From assembly GCF_033542235.1 (NCBI RefSeq), contig NZ_JAWRCU010000023.1:11276-75275 (forward strand): a stretch of DNA of 64,000 bases, written 5' to 3'. Both the position numbers and the translations under genes were made by a program. Shown here in pieces: positions 52,561 through 61,522 of this stretch; within the stretch, counting starts at the first letter, position 1, and every line of letters starts with the position of its first letter. Origin of the DNA: JAWRCU01 sp033542235 (lineage in GTDB: Bacteria; Pseudomonadota; Alphaproteobacteria; Rhizobiales; Rhizobiaceae). Below the pieces are notes generated by a model. The model worked only from the letters and a program-made list of their open reading frames with translations, did not search any database and had not been told where the DNA came from.

Positions 52561-55209
52561 ATGGTGAGCTTGGGCAGGGGTTTGTCTGATCGGCCATTTA
52601 AAGGGACGGAGCTGGGAGGCCGCGTGCTTCCGGCGCTGCTCGCGGCCGGTTATGCAGTCGCTGCGATGATCTCGATCCTGCTCTTCCAGTCCGAGAGCGG
52701 CATCGCTGGCATGTGGATGCCGAATGTGCTCGCGGTGACCATCATCCTGCGCAACAGCTCGCTGCGCCTGTCCGAGGCGCTCATGGCGGTCTTCCTGGGA
52801 TGCCTGGCCGCTAACTTACTACTCGGCGCAGAAGTCCTGATCTCGCTTCTTTATTCACTGGCGAACGCGGCGTCGGTCGGTATCGGAACGGTGCTTGTCG
52901 GAAAGATGGCCGGCGAGCGGAAGGCGGCCATCTCCGATACGCGCGACTACGCGGTCATGCTGGTCTGCGGCGGCGTCGCGGCGCCGGCGATCGTCGCCTC
53001 TCTGTCGGCTGCCACCACCGGTGCTATGGGCTGGCCCTTCTTCCAGAGGTTCCTGGTTTGGGTGGCCGGAGACGCGCTCGGCTTCGCGATCCTGTTTCCC
53101 ATCTTGATGATGACGAGCGGAGACGCCATCCGACGGCTCTTGGCCCGTACGAAGCTCGGCGCAATGGCAGCGACCTTCGGTGCGAGCATTCTCCTCACCG
53201 TGGCTGCGATGAACTGGACGCAGTTCCCATTTCTCATGGTGATCGTGCCGGCAATGGTCGCTGCGACTTTTCTGGCGCCGTTTGAGCTGGCGCTCACCTG
53301 CGGCGCGATCGGCGCAGTCCTCGTCGGGCTGGTCGTAGCGGGTATGCTGTCAGGGATCGATCCTCGTCATGGCGGCTTTCCCTTCGGCTTCCAGCTCTCG
53401 GTGATGACCGTTGCGGTTCTTCCGTTCATGTGCGGGCTTACGATGGAGCAGATGCGCCGCGACCGTCGGCGCATCGCCGAGAGCGAGCAGCACTTCCGCC
53501 GGGCGATGGAGGATGCGACGATCGGTTTCGCGGTCATCGCTCTCGACGGGCGCATCGTCAGGACCAACCGCGCCTTCGCCGCCATGCTCGGCTACTCTCG
53601 CGAGGAGCTGGAAGCGATGACCTTCTTCCAGATCACGCATCCGGAAGATGCTTCGACCGGCACGGAGACCCTAGAGCGTATCCAAGCCGGCGAGGTCAGC
53701 TCCTATCATGTGGAAAAGCGCTATCTCCGCAAGAACGGAACGGCCGTCTGGGTGCGCGTGTCGGGCTCGGTGATATGCAACGCCGAAACCGGAACGCCTC
53801 TGCATCTGGTGTCGCAGATCGAAGACATCGACGCCCTGAAGCATTCGCAAGAGGCGCTTGCCGAGGCTGAGACGCGCTGGAACTTCGCGCTCGCACGCGC
53901 TGGGCAGGGAATGTGGGACGTCAACATGAAGGATGGCCGCACCACCTACTCCTCGACCTGGATGCAGATGCTGGGCTACGACCCGCACGAACTCGATGGC
54001 GATCCCAATCGCTGGCTGACCCTCGTCCACCCGGACGACCGCGAGCGCGTCGCGACAGCGGACCGTGCACACGTTGCCGGCGAGACCCCGTTGTTCGAGG
54101 AAGAGTTCCGGATGCGTCACAAAAAGGGGCACTGGATCTGGATTCTGGATCGCGGCCAGATCATCGAGCGCGACGATGACGGAGCGCCGCTGCGTGCGAT
54201 AGGCACGCTCACAGACATCACGATGAGGCGTGAGGCGGAGGATCGCCTTCTTTCCTATGCCGCGATGCTCGCCGACGAGAAGGAGAGGCTGCGCGTCACC
54301 CTCGATTCGATTGGCGACGCGGTGATCTGCACCGACGCGGCAATGCACATCACCTTCATGAACCCGGTCGCCGAAAAGCTGACCGGCATAGCCGAAAGCG
54401 AAGCGCTGGCCCGCCCGTTGGATGCCATCTACGCACCCGTCGACGAGGAGAGCGGTGAGAGGATCTCGACGGCCGAAGCATTGGCAGGCCTGCGCCACCG
54501 AACCGAGCACAACAGCAGGGTGATCCTGTCGAAGAAGGACGGGTCCCGGTGCTCGATCCGCGAGGTCGTCTCACCCATCCTCAACGACAAGGGCGAGTTC
54601 ACGGGGTCGGTCATCGTCTTCCAGGACTTCACGGATGCGCGGACCTTGCAGCGACAGCTTGCGCATGCGGCAGCACACGACTCGCTCACCGGGCTTGCCA
54701 ATCGGGCGGCGCTGCGGACGACCTTGTCGAGCCTGATATCCAGCCGTCAGCCCGGCGGACGGACCGACATTTTCCTCTATGTGGACCTCGATCATTTCAA
54801 GACGATCAACGACACCGGCGGCCATGCGGCCGGCGATTTCGTTCTCAAACAGGTTGCCGACACGATCCAGGCGACCGTCCGTTCCGGCGACCTCGTTGCA
54901 CGGGTGGGCGGCGACGAGTTCGCCGTGATCCTCAAAGGCTGCGCGCCAGATGACGCAAGGGCGGTGGCCGAGCAGCTCGTGGCGGCGATCTCCAGTATCG
55001 GGTTCGAGGGGAATGGCGCCGGCTGCAGTCTCGGCGCGAGTATCGGCCTCACTGAAATCGGGCGGCATGAAGCCGATATCGACGAGATCATCGCGCGTGC
55101 CGATCGTGCCTGCTACGAGGCCAAAACGAGCGGCCGCGGGCGCGTGACGATATTGGAGGCGCCGGCAGCCCTGGACCCGACCCCGGCATCGCAGCGTGCC
55201 GCCTCCTGA
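52561..55209 (+). CDS. MASE1-PAS-GGDEF diguanylate cyclase
   Basis: 882 residues. Eight or so N-terminal helices form a MASE1-type sensor (about 20-295). Three PAS domains follow (about 310-435, 440-560 and 575-700), the second with a typical PAC end (GTLTDITMRREAE). The C-terminal GGDEF domain (about 705-865) has an intact VGGDEFAV at about 782-789 and an inhibitory RxxD (RSGD) five residues upstream, so an active, product-inhibited enzyme making c-di-GMP is likely. No EAL domain. Signal unknown. Confidence 0.93.
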   Translation: MVSLGRGLSDRPFKGTELGGRVLPALLAAGYAVAAMISILLFQSESGIAGMWMPNVLAVTIILRNSSLRLSEALMAVFLGCLAANLLLGAEVLISLLYSLANAASVGIGTVLVGKMAGERKAAISDTRDYAVMLVCGGVAAPAIVASLSAATTGAMGWPFFQRFLVWVAGDALGFAILFPILMMTSGDAIRRLLARTKLGAMAATFGASILLTVAAMNWTQFPFLMVIVPAMVAATFLAPFELALTCGAIGAVLVGLVVAGMLSGIDPRHGGFPFGFQLSVMTVAVLPFMCGLTMEQMRRDRRRIAESEQHFRRAMEDATIGFAVIALDGRIVRTNRAFAAMLGYSREELEAMTFFQITHPEDASTGTETLERIQAGEVSSYHVEKRYLRKNGTAVWVRVSGSVICNAETGTPLHLVSQIEDIDALKHSQEALAEAETRWNFALARAGQGMWDVNMKDGRTTYSSTWMQMLGYDPHELDGDPNRWLTLVHPDDRERVATADRAHVAGETPLFEEEFRMRHKKGHWIWILDRGQIIERDDDGAPLRAIGTLTDITMRREAEDRLLSYAAMLADEKERLRVTLDSIGDAVICTDAAMHITFMNPVAEKLTGIAESEALARPLDAIYAPVDEESGERISTAEALAGLRHRTEHNSRVILSKKDGSRCSIREVVSPILNDKGEFTGSVIVFQDFTDARTLQRQLAHAAAHDSLTGLANRAALRTTLSSLISSRQPGGRTDIFLYVDLDHFKTINDTGGHAAGDFVLKQVADTIQATVRSGDLVARVGGDEFAVILKGCAPDDARAVAEQLVAAISSIGFEGNGAGCSLGASIGLTEIGRHEADIDEIIARADRACYEAKTSGRGRVTILEAPAALDPTPASQRAAS

Positions 55210-55327
55210 GGGCAATAAGGCAATAGGGCAATATGGGAATAGGCGGAGGTCCGGGAACTGCGGCGGGGCCGCCGTCCGGCGCCCCCACCTATTCCCATAT
55301 TCCCCTACTGCCTTATTGCCCTGCCCC
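55210..55327. repeat. 8-bp-unit inverted repeat element A3
   Basis: Left arm 55210-55243: GGGCAATA, AGGCAATA, GGGCAATA, TGGGAATA. Right arm 55288-55325: complementary units TATTCCCA, TATTCCCC, TACTGCCT, TATTGCCC. Spacer about 44 nt. It begins on the base after the GGDEF-gene stop and ends next to the dehydrogenase stop; the genes converge. Confidence 0.9.
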
Positions 55328-56209
55328 CTATCTCGTCGGAACGGGGTGCTCGCCGCGATAATCGTAGAAGCCACGGCCCGTCTTGCGGCCGAGCCAGCCG
55401 GCTTCGACATATTTCACCAGCAACGGGCAGGGCCGGTATTTCGAGTCCGAAAGCCCGTCGTGCAGCACCTGCATGATAGCGAGGCAGGTGTCGAGGCCGA
55501 TGAAATCGGCAAGCTGCAACGGACCCATGGGATGGTTGGCGCCAAGCCGCATTGCAGTGTCGATCGCCTCCACCGTACCGACGCCCTCATAGAGGGTGTA
55601 GATCGCCTCGTTGATCATCGGCATCAGGATGCGGTTGACGATGAAGGCGGGGAAATCCTCGGAGACCGTGACAGTCTTGTCGAGCCGGTGCGCGAAGGCT
55701 CTGGCCGCTTCAAAGGTCGCATCTCCGGTGGCTATGCCGCGCACCAGCTCGACCAGCTTCATCACCGGCACCGGGTTCATGAAATGTATGCCGATGAAGC
55801 GCTCCGGCCGGTCGGTCTGCGCCGCGAGCCGTGTGATGGAGATCGACGATGTGTTGGTGGCGAGGATAGCCTCGGGGTTCAGGATGGGAGAGATCTGCTG
55901 GAATATCTTGCGCTTGACGCTCTCGTCCTCGGTTGCCGCCTCGATCACCAGATCGGCGCCTGCCAGGCCCTGTATGGTCGGCGCTGCGCTGATCCTGCCG
56001 AGGGCCTGCTTGCGCGTCTCCTCGCTGAGCTTGCCCGAGCTGACCTGCCGCGCCATGTTGCCGTTGATGGTGGCGAGCCCCTTCTCGATGCGCTCAGGCG
56101 CCACGTCATAGAGCAGGACATCATAGCCGGCGATCGCCGAGACATGCGCTATTCCACTGCCCATCTGGCCCGCGCCGATGACGCCGATGGTTTGTATATT
56201 GCCGGTCAT
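55328..56209 (-). CDS. 3-hydroxybutyryl-CoA dehydrogenase
   Basis: 293 residues. NAD-dependent oxidation of 3-hydroxyacyl-CoA, usually 3-hydroxybutyryl-CoA in fatty acid or polyhydroxybutyrate metabolism. Rossmann GAGQMGSG near the N-terminus, catalytic His in IGIHFMNPVPVMKLVE, and the C-terminal helical domain (DFPAFIVNRILMPMINEA). It lies downstream of etfB-etfA in the same direction, with a terminator-like hairpin between. Confidence 0.94.
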   Translation of the reverse strand: MTGNIQTIGVIGAGQMGSGIAHVSAIAGYDVLLYDVAPERIEKGLATINGNMARQVSSGKLSEETRKQALGRISAAPTIQGLAGADLVIEAATEDESVKRKIFQQISPILNPEAILATNTSSISITRLAAQTDRPERFIGIHFMNPVPVMKLVELVRGIATGDATFEAARAFAHRLDKTVTVSEDFPAFIVNRILMPMINEAIYTLYEGVGTVEAIDTAMRLGANHPMGPLQLADFIGLDTCLAIMQVLHDGLSDSKYRPCPLLVKYVEAGWLGRKTGRGFYDYRGEHPVPTR

Positions 56210-56267
56210 TTGCCGATCCCGTCAGGGGGCTCTTGGAAAGCGGCCCGCCATGTTGCAGTGCAAATTA

Positions 56268-56301
56268 AATGGGCGGAGTGCCTTCGTCCACCCCGCCCAT
56301 T
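56268..56301 (-). terminator. Hairpin after etfA
   Basis: Minus-strand AATGGGCGGGGTG / CACTCCGCCCATT forms a 13-bp stem with one G-U (loop GACGAAGG), followed by TAATTT. It would reduce read-through from etfA into the dehydrogenase gene. Confidence 0.75.
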
Positions 56302-56329
56302 GCACATTTCAGCATCGTTGAGGCTAAAA

Positions 56330-57259
56330 TCAAAGGGCCTTTTCAAGCTCCGGCAGGATCTGAAAGAGGTCCCCGACAAGGCCGTAGTCGGCGACCTGGA
56401 AGATAGGCGCCTCCTCGTCCTTGTTGATGGCGACGATCACCTTGGAATCCTTCATGCCCGCCAGATGCTGGATCGCGCCGGAGATGCCGACGGCGATGTA
56501 GAGTTCCGGCGCTACAACCTTGCCGGTCTGGCCGACCTGCCAGTCGTTCGGCGCATAGCCCGCATCGACTGCGGCGCGGCTCGCGCCGACCGCAGCGCCG
56601 AGCTTGTCGGCGACAGGCAGGATGACTTCCTGGAACTTCTCCGCGGAACCCAGCGCCCGGCCGCCCGAGATGATGATCTTTGCCGAGGTGAGCTCAGGCC
56701 GTTCGGATTCGGAGAGGCTGTTCTCGACGAAAGTCGAAAGGCCCGGATTGCCGGCAGCCGCGACGGTCTCGACCGAAGCCGAGCCGCCTTCGGGGGCGGC
56801 CTGAAAAGCGGCGGTGCGCACCGTGATCACCTTCTTGGCGTCGGTCGCCTGCACGGTCTGGATCGCATTGCCAGCATAGATCGGCCGCTTGAACGTGTCT
56901 GATGAGATCACCTCGATGATCTCGGAAACCTGCATCACGTCGAGCAGGGCCGCGACGCGCGGCATGACGTTCTTGCCAGAGGTGGTCGCTGCGGCGACGA
57001 TCGCGTCGTAGTTGCCGGCCATGCTGACGATCAGCGCGGCGAGGGGCTCGGCGAGCCGCTCAGCCAGCTCGTCGGCCTCGGCAAGAAGCACCTTGCGCAC
57101 GCCGCCGAGTTTCGCGGCAGCGTCGGCGGCGCCCTTCGCACCCTTGCCGGCGACCAGCACATCGACGTCGGAGCCGATCTTGGCTGCTGCCGTCAGGGCC
57201 TTGGCGGTCTGGTCGGAAAGGGTCGCGTTGTCGTGTTCGGCGATCAGAAGAATTGCCAT
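56330..57259 (-). CDS. etfA: Electron transfer flavoprotein subunit alpha
   Basis: 309 residues. With EtfB carries electrons from acyl-CoA dehydrogenases to the quinone pool. N-terminal adenine-nucleotide-like domain; C-terminal FAD domain with the conserved SGRALGS region (IISGGRALGSAEKF), VGQTGKVVAPELYIAVGISGAIQH and the end NKDEEAPIFQVADYGLVGDL. A 121-bp palindrome separates it from etfB. Confidence 0.95.
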   Translation of the reverse strand: MAILLIAEHDNATLSDQTAKALTAAAKIGSDVDVLVAGKGAKGAADAAAKLGGVRKVLLAEADELAERLAEPLAALIVSMAGNYDAIVAAATTSGKNVMPRVAALLDVMQVSEIIEVISSDTFKRPIYAGNAIQTVQATDAKKVITVRTAAFQAAPEGGSASVETVAAAGNPGLSTFVENSLSESERPELTSAKIIISGGRALGSAEKFQEVILPVADKLGAAVGASRAAVDAGYAPNDWQVGQTGKVVAPELYIAVGISGAIQHLAGMKDSKVIVAINKDEEAPIFQVADYGLVGDLFQILPELEKAL

Positions 57260-57295
57260 CGTTCGTCTTCCTGACTTTCGCTTTCCAGGCTCCCT

Positions 57296-57416
57296 GAATT
57301 CCGGTCAGGCCGAGCCGAAAACGGTTGGTTTCGAGAACCGGAGCGGAGCGTACTTCAGTACGTGAGCACCGGAAGCGCAGAAACCGGCCGTTTGCAGGCC
57401 GGCCTCATCGGAATTC
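57296..57416. repeat. 121-bp palindromic repeat between etfB and etfA
   Basis: Ends GAATTCCGGTCAGGCC and GGCCTCATCGGAATTC are near-complementary; inside are GAGAACCGGAGCGGAGCG, GTACTTCAGTAC, and CACCGGAAGCGCAGAAACCGG. The right end touches the etfB stop codon (57417-57419). It resembles repeats seen in Mesorhizobium and Brucella relatives. It stays within an operon, so it is unlikely to be a strong terminator. Confidence 0.85.
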
Positions 57417-58166
57417 CTACAGGACGCCGGCTTCGTTCTTCAGCTTGTCGACAAGCTCCTGGACGCTCTTCACCTTCACGCCTGCCTTGCGGCCACCCGG
57501 CTCCTCGGTCTTCAGCACCTTCAGCCGAGGCTTGATGTCGGCGCCGTAGTCGGCAGGGCTCTTTTCATCGAGCGGCTTCTTCTTGGCCTTCATGATGTTC
57601 GGCAGCGAGGCATAGCGCGGCTGGTTCAGCCGCAGATCCGTCGTCACGATCGCCGGCAGCTTCAATTCCACGATCTGCAGTCCGCCATCGACCTCGCGCG
57701 TCACCTTGGCCTTGTCGCCGTCGATGACGAGCTTGGAGGCGAAGGTGCCCTGTGCCCAGCCGAGCAGGGCGGCCAGCATCTGGCCGGTCTGGTTGGCGTC
57801 GTCGTCGATCGCCTGCTTTCCGACGATCACCAGCTCCGGCTTCTCGGCCTCGACCACGCCCTTCAGCACCTTGGCGACCCCGAGCGGCTCGGCCGCCTCG
57901 TCGGTCTTGACCAGGATCGCGCGGTCGGCGCCCATGGCGAGCGCGGTGCGCAAAGTCTCCTGCGCCTGCGCCGGCCCAATCGAGACCACGACGATCTGCT
58001 CGACCTTGCCGGCCTCCTTCAACCGGATTGCCTCTTCGACGCTGATCTCGTCGAACGGGTTCATCGCCATCTTTACGTTGGCGAGCTCGACGCCCGAACC
58101 GTCAGCCTTGACGCGAACCCTGACATTCGCATCGACAACCCGCTTCACGGGAACCAGCACCTTCAT
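57417..58166 (-). CDS. etfB: Electron transfer flavoprotein subunit beta
   Basis: 249 residues from the ATG at 58166, after AGAGAGGTG; a GTG four codons upstream overlaps that site. Binds AMP and helps EtfA hold FAD. Recognised from MKVLVPVKRVVD, MNPFDEISVEEAIRLKEAG, VGKQAIDDDANQTG and ATTDLRLNQPRYASLPNIM-type motifs (here VTTDLRLNQPRYASLP). First gene of the etfB-etfA unit. Confidence 0.95.
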   Translation of the reverse strand: MKVLVPVKRVVDANVRVRVKADGSGVELANVKMAMNPFDEISVEEAIRLKEAGKVEQIVVVSIGPAQAQETLRTALAMGADRAILVKTDEAAEPLGVAKVLKGVVEAEKPELVIVGKQAIDDDANQTGQMLAALLGWAQGTFASKLVIDGDKAKVTREVDGGLQIVELKLPAIVTTDLRLNQPRYASLPNIMKAKKKPLDEKSPADYGADIKPRLKVLKTEEPGGRKAGVKVKSVQELVDKLKNEAGVL

Positions 58167-58380
58167 CGGATTTGTCACCTCTCTGATGGAATTTGGCGCG
58201 CGCTATAGCAGTGGGTTACCCGCAGCAATTGTCGAATGCCGACATGGCGGTCGAAAAAGCGGCGAATTTCCTCGCGCAGCGGCGCTACAGGCGGCTGAAG
58301 CGCGTCGGACCCCTAACCAGAACAATCGCAGGCGTCAATAATGCCATGGCCGGGCTAATCGGTTGAATACCGCCAGGGCC

Positions 58381-58881
58381 TCAGAAAGGCCAGCCGTAGC
58401 GCGGCACACTCGCCCTGTAATTTCGATACTGTTCGCCGAACCTGGCTTCCAGATAGCGCTCTTCGCGCGCGACCACACCGTAGTGCATGACCAACGCCCA
58501 GACCGGCAACAGCAGAAACGTCCAGTCTGAAGCGATGGCGACAGCGAGCGCCACGAGCAGAATGCCCTGGGCCTGGTATGCGGGATTGCGGGTCTTGGCG
58601 AAGATGCCGGCCGTTGCGAGCGCCTTGACCGACTGGCGCGGGTCGACCGGCGTGCCGAGCCGGCTGAATGTCGAGAAGAACGTCTTGGCCAGCCAGATCC
58701 CGACGATGGCGAGCAGCGCGGCGACCACGAGCCGCGCCGCAAGCGGGAGGAGGGCGCTCAGGATGCCGATCGGCACGAGCCAGTCGAGGGCGAGGCCGAG
58801 CAGCAGTGCCGCGAGAGAGATGAGCGGCGGCGGGGCAATGACCCCGGCATTGCCGCCCGCATGATCCCTTTGCTCGGTCAT
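58381..58881 (-). CDS. Isoprenylcysteine carboxyl methyltransferase (ICMT)-like membrane protein
   Basis: 166 residues with four to five helices. C-terminal motif RNPAYQAQG, then YGVVAREERYLEARFGEQYRNY, matches the PEMT/ICMT family (methyltransferases of membrane lipids or small molecules). Real substrate unknown. Starts 1 nt after the rhomboid stop, so the two are coupled. Confidence 0.85.
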   Translation of the reverse strand: MTEQRDHAGGNAGVIAPPPLISLAALLLGLALDWLVPIGILSALLPLAARLVVAALLAIVGIWLAKTFFSTFSRLGTPVDPRQSVKALATAGIFAKTRNPAYQAQGILLVALAVAIASDWTFLLLPVWALVMHYGVVAREERYLEARFGEQYRNYRASVPRYGWPF

Positions 58882-58882
58882 C

Positions 58883-59653
58883 TCACTGCCTTCCCCAGCG
58901 GGGTGCCGGCTTGGCCTGGACGGGGCGCACCGCGCTCGGCTCCTCGACCCTCACCGAGCGTGGCGTCACGATCCGGCGGTCGAGCACCGGTTGGTCGCGC
59001 CTGCGCAGGATCATCACCAGCACCGCTCCGGCGACGATGCCGCCGACATGCGCGGTCCAGGAGATCTCGTCCTTGCCGCCGGCGAGGAACATCATGAACT
59101 GGAAGGCGATCCACAGAGCGAGTGCGATCCAGGCCGGTACTCTCAGCGGAATGCGAGCGAAAGCCAGGATCCAGATCTTCACGCGTGGGTGCAGGATGAG
59201 ATAGGCGGTGACCACGCCGGCAATGGCGCCCGAGGCGCCGATCAGAGGCTCCTGCGAGGCGGGGGCGACCATGCCGTGGACGAGCGCCCCGGCAATCGCG
59301 CATAGCAGGTAGAAGATGAGATAGCGGAAATGGCCGAGCGCATCTTCGACATTGTCGCCGAACACCCACAGGAACAGCATGTTGCCGCCGAGGTGGAAGA
59401 TGTCGCCATGCAGGAACGCATAGGTGACATAGGTCGCATAGTCTGGGACCAGCACAAGCTCCGGCGGTCGCTCGACGATGTTGTGGACGGTGGAGGGGAT
59501 GTAGCCCAGGCCCAGCACCGCCGCATTGGTGAAGTTCCGGCTACCGAGCGCTGTCAGCAGGTAGACGATGACGTTGGTGAGGATCAGGCCAATCGTTACA
59601 TATTGCGCCCTGATGTGCTGCAGGCTGTTGGCGTCATGCAGCGGAATGAACAT
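58883..59653 (-). CDS. Rhomboid family intramembrane serine protease
   Basis: 256 residues, six helices. Catalytic Ser 141 in GASGAI and His 202 in TAHVGGI. HGDIFHLGGNMLFLWVFGD is the conserved loop of the family. Cleaves membrane proteins within the bilayer; substrate unknown. C-terminal Arg/Pro-rich tail. The RIME-like element lies immediately upstream of its start. Confidence 0.91.
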   Translation of the reverse strand: MFIPLHDANSLQHIRAQYVTIGLILTNVIVYLLTALGSRNFTNAAVLGLGYIPSTVHNIVERPPELVLVPDYATYVTYAFLHGDIFHLGGNMLFLWVFGDNVEDALGHFRYLIFYLLCAIAGALVHGMVAPASQEPLIGASGAIAGVVTAYLILHPRVKIWILAFARIPLRVPAWIALALWIAFQFMMFLAGGKDEISWTAHVGGIVAGAVLVMILRRRDQPVLDRRIVTPRSVRVEEPSAVRPVQAKPAPRWGRQ

Positions 59654-59689
59654 CCACGACCCCTCGCAGCCCCAGAGTGTTCAGAGCAC

Positions 59690-59796
59690 CATGCCGAACC
59701 TCGCTTCGGGATCATGCTCCAAACATTTTTCTCGCAATCCTATCCAAAGACTTCGCAACTTGTGCTGCGCTGACCTTCGGTTCGGGATCATGCATT
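59690..59796. repeat. RIME-like palindrome
   Basis: Contains CGCTTCGGGATCATGC (59701-59717), ATCCTATCCAAAGACTTCGCAACTT-like core, and GCGCTGACCTTCGGTTCGGGATCATGC (59767-59793). The arms are diverged from copies near 31.4 and 50.2 kb. The adenosyltransferase stop (59795-59797) directly follows the terminal GATCATGC. Confidence 0.82.
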
Positions 59797-60376
59797 AGCG
59801 GTTCTTGCCCGGAACCCATAGCACATCGGCGTTTCCATTGTCATTGACGGACCTGGCCGCCACGAACAGCAGGTCGGAAACGCGGTTGATATATTTGAGA
59901 CCCTCGGGATTGATCCGTTCGCCGGGCCTTGCGGCGAGCGCCACCATGACGCGCTCGGCGCGGCGCGCGACGGTACGAGCAAGATGCAAGGCAGCCGCAG
60001 CCGGCGAGCCACCTGGCAGGATGAAGGAGCGCAGCGGCTGGAGCCGAGCATTGAGCATGTCGATGTCGGTCTCGACCTTCTCGGTCTGAGATGCCACGAT
60101 CCGCAAGGGCTCATAGCCGAGTGGCTTGCCATCCTCGGGTGTGGCCAGATCCGCGCCGAGGTCGAACAGGTCGTTCTGGATTCGCGAAAGCATCGCGTCG
60201 ATCTCGAGGTGCACCGTCGCCGTATGAAGCCGGGCGAGCCCGATCGCCGCGTTCGCCTCGTCGACCGCGCCCACTGCCTCCAGGCGAAGATCGGCCTTCG
60301 AGCGACGGGCACCGCCGACGAGGCCCGTCGTGCCGTCGTCGCCGGTTCTTGTGTAGATCTTGTTCAGCTTGACCAT
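59795..60376 (-). CDS. Cob(I)yrinic acid a,c-diamide adenosyltransferase (PduO type)
   Basis: 193 residues from the ATG at 60376 (a TTG two codons upstream overlaps the previous stop). Transfers the adenosyl group of ATP to cob(I)alamin. N-terminal KIYTRTGDDGTTGL motif for ATP, helical bundle with LDxxGADLATP (LFDLGADLATPE) and RPGERINPEGLKYINRVSDLLF. Completes the late corrin route whose chelatase subunits are at 21-24 kb. Last gene of a unit with the HIG1 protein. Confidence 0.94.
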   Translation of the reverse strand: MVKLNKIYTRTGDDGTTGLVGGARRSKADLRLEAVGAVDEANAAIGLARLHTATVHLEIDAMLSRIQNDLFDLGADLATPEDGKPLGYEPLRIVASQTEKVETDIDMLNARLQPLRSFILPGGSPAAAALHLARTVARRAERVMVALAARPGERINPEGLKYINRVSDLLFVAARSVNDNGNADVLWVPGKNR

Positions 60377-60378
60377 CG

Positions 60379-60582
60379 TCAACCGCCACTCTTGTGGCGT
60401 GCGTAGTAGAGAGCGAGCACGACAAAGACGAGCGCAATCGCCTGCAGAGCGACACGCGCCTGCATCAGCTTGTTCGATGTGACGCCCGAGCCACCCTTCA
60501 TCATGTTGATCAGCCCGCGCACAAGCACGATCACCACGGCGACCATCACGACAATGGCGAGGATGTTGAATAAGGTCGACAT
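60379..60582 (-). CDS. HIG1-domain twin-transmembrane small protein
   Basis: 67 residues with two helices (about 5-24 and 43-61: FNILAIVVMVAVVIVLVRGL and ALQAIALVFVVLALYY) and a GGSGVTSNKLMQARV loop typical of the alphaproteobacterial HIG1 family. In mitochondria such proteins assist respiratory supercomplexes; the role here is inferred only. Stop overlaps or touches the adenosyltransferase start. Confidence 0.87.
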   Translation of the reverse strand: MSTLFNILAIVVMVAVVIVLVRGLINMMKGGSGVTSNKLMQARVALQAIALVFVVLALYYARHKSGG

Positions 60583-60604
60583 GGTCCGGCCCTCCGCGGC
60601 GGAA

Positions 60605-61438
60605 TCAGGATTGTGACGCCAGCACGCGATAGAGCATGTGGGCTGGCAGGATGCGCTTCAGCGCGACGCCGATCTTTGCCGGCAAGGTCACCACATAATG
60701 CGGGCGCGGCTTCGGCGAAAGAAGCGCATGCCGCAAAACCACATAGACCGCTTCAGGCGTGAGCTTCAGCCGCGACTTCGAGCCACCGGCGTTCATGCGT
60801 GCAAGCTGTGCCCGGTAGGCATCGCGGTGCACCGAGTTCTCGTGGTCGACATAGCGCTCGAACCACGGGAGCGCGTTTGGCGCGATCCTTGATACGACCG
60901 GGCCGGGCTCGATCAGCGAGACATGGATGCCCGAGCCGGCCAGCTCCATGTGCATCGTCAACATCAATCCCTCGATGGCATGTTTGGAGGCGACGTAGGC
61001 GCCGCGCCAGAGCGCCGGCGTCAGTCCGAGGATCGACGAGCAGTGGACAATGCGGCCATGGCCCTGGCGGCGCATCACAGGCACGATGCGCCTCGTCAGG
61101 TCGTGCCAGCCGAAGAAATTCGCCTCGAACTGCTCGCGCAGCGCTTCGACCGGGAGGTCCTCGACGGCGCCTGGCTGGGCATGGGCGCCATTATTGAAGA
61201 GCGCGTCGAGCCGGCCGCCGGTCCGCTCGAGCACCGCGCCGACCAGCGCCTCGATAGATTGCGGCTCGCGATAGTCGAGATAGTAGGTCTCGATCCCCTC
61301 GGCCGTGAGCGCCGAGATATCCGCTTCCTTACGTGCGGTCGCGAAGACCCGCCAGCCGTCGCGGTGCAGGGCGCGGGCGCAATGGGCGCCGATGCCCGAC
61401 GAGGCACCGGTGACGATGATTGTGCGCAACTCGCCCAA
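60605..61438 (-). CDS. SDR family oxidoreductase
   Basis: 277 residues. Rossmann TGASSGIG at 10-17, catalytic Tyr 148 and Lys 152 (AYVASK), Ser 135 in HCSSILG. The usual NNAG is FNNGAH. The Cys/Trp-containing middle and the C-terminal Lys/Arg-rich end suggest a fatty or steroid-type substrate. Divergent from the YihY gene, 84 bp between starts. Confidence 0.9.
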   Translation of the reverse strand: MGELRTIIVTGASSGIGAHCARALHRDGWRVFATARKEADISALTAEGIETYYLDYREPQSIEALVGAVLERTGGRLDALFNNGAHAQPGAVEDLPVEALREQFEANFFGWHDLTRRIVPVMRRQGHGRIVHCSSILGLTPALWRGAYVASKHAIEGLMLTMHMELAGSGIHVSLIEPGPVVSRIAPNALPWFERYVDHENSVHRDAYRAQLARMNAGGSKSRLKLTPEAVYVVLRHALLSPKPRPHYVVTLPAKIGVALKRILPAHMLYRVLASQS

Positions 61439-61522
61439 ACCTTGCTCCCTTGCGCCCGGCTGTGCTTGCCATTTGTTATACTCACTTCACATATTCGGGC
61501 GAGGGAAACAACGGAGGGCCGA

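Noticed and set aside
55196..56902. 568-residue plus-strand frame across repeat A3
   Set aside because: Open only because the outward sense of the repeat has no stops; opposite two well-defined genes.
60923..61522. 200-residue N-terminal extension of the YihY protein
   Set aside because: Antisense to the SDR gene; a TTG with a good ribosome site at 61523 gives family length.
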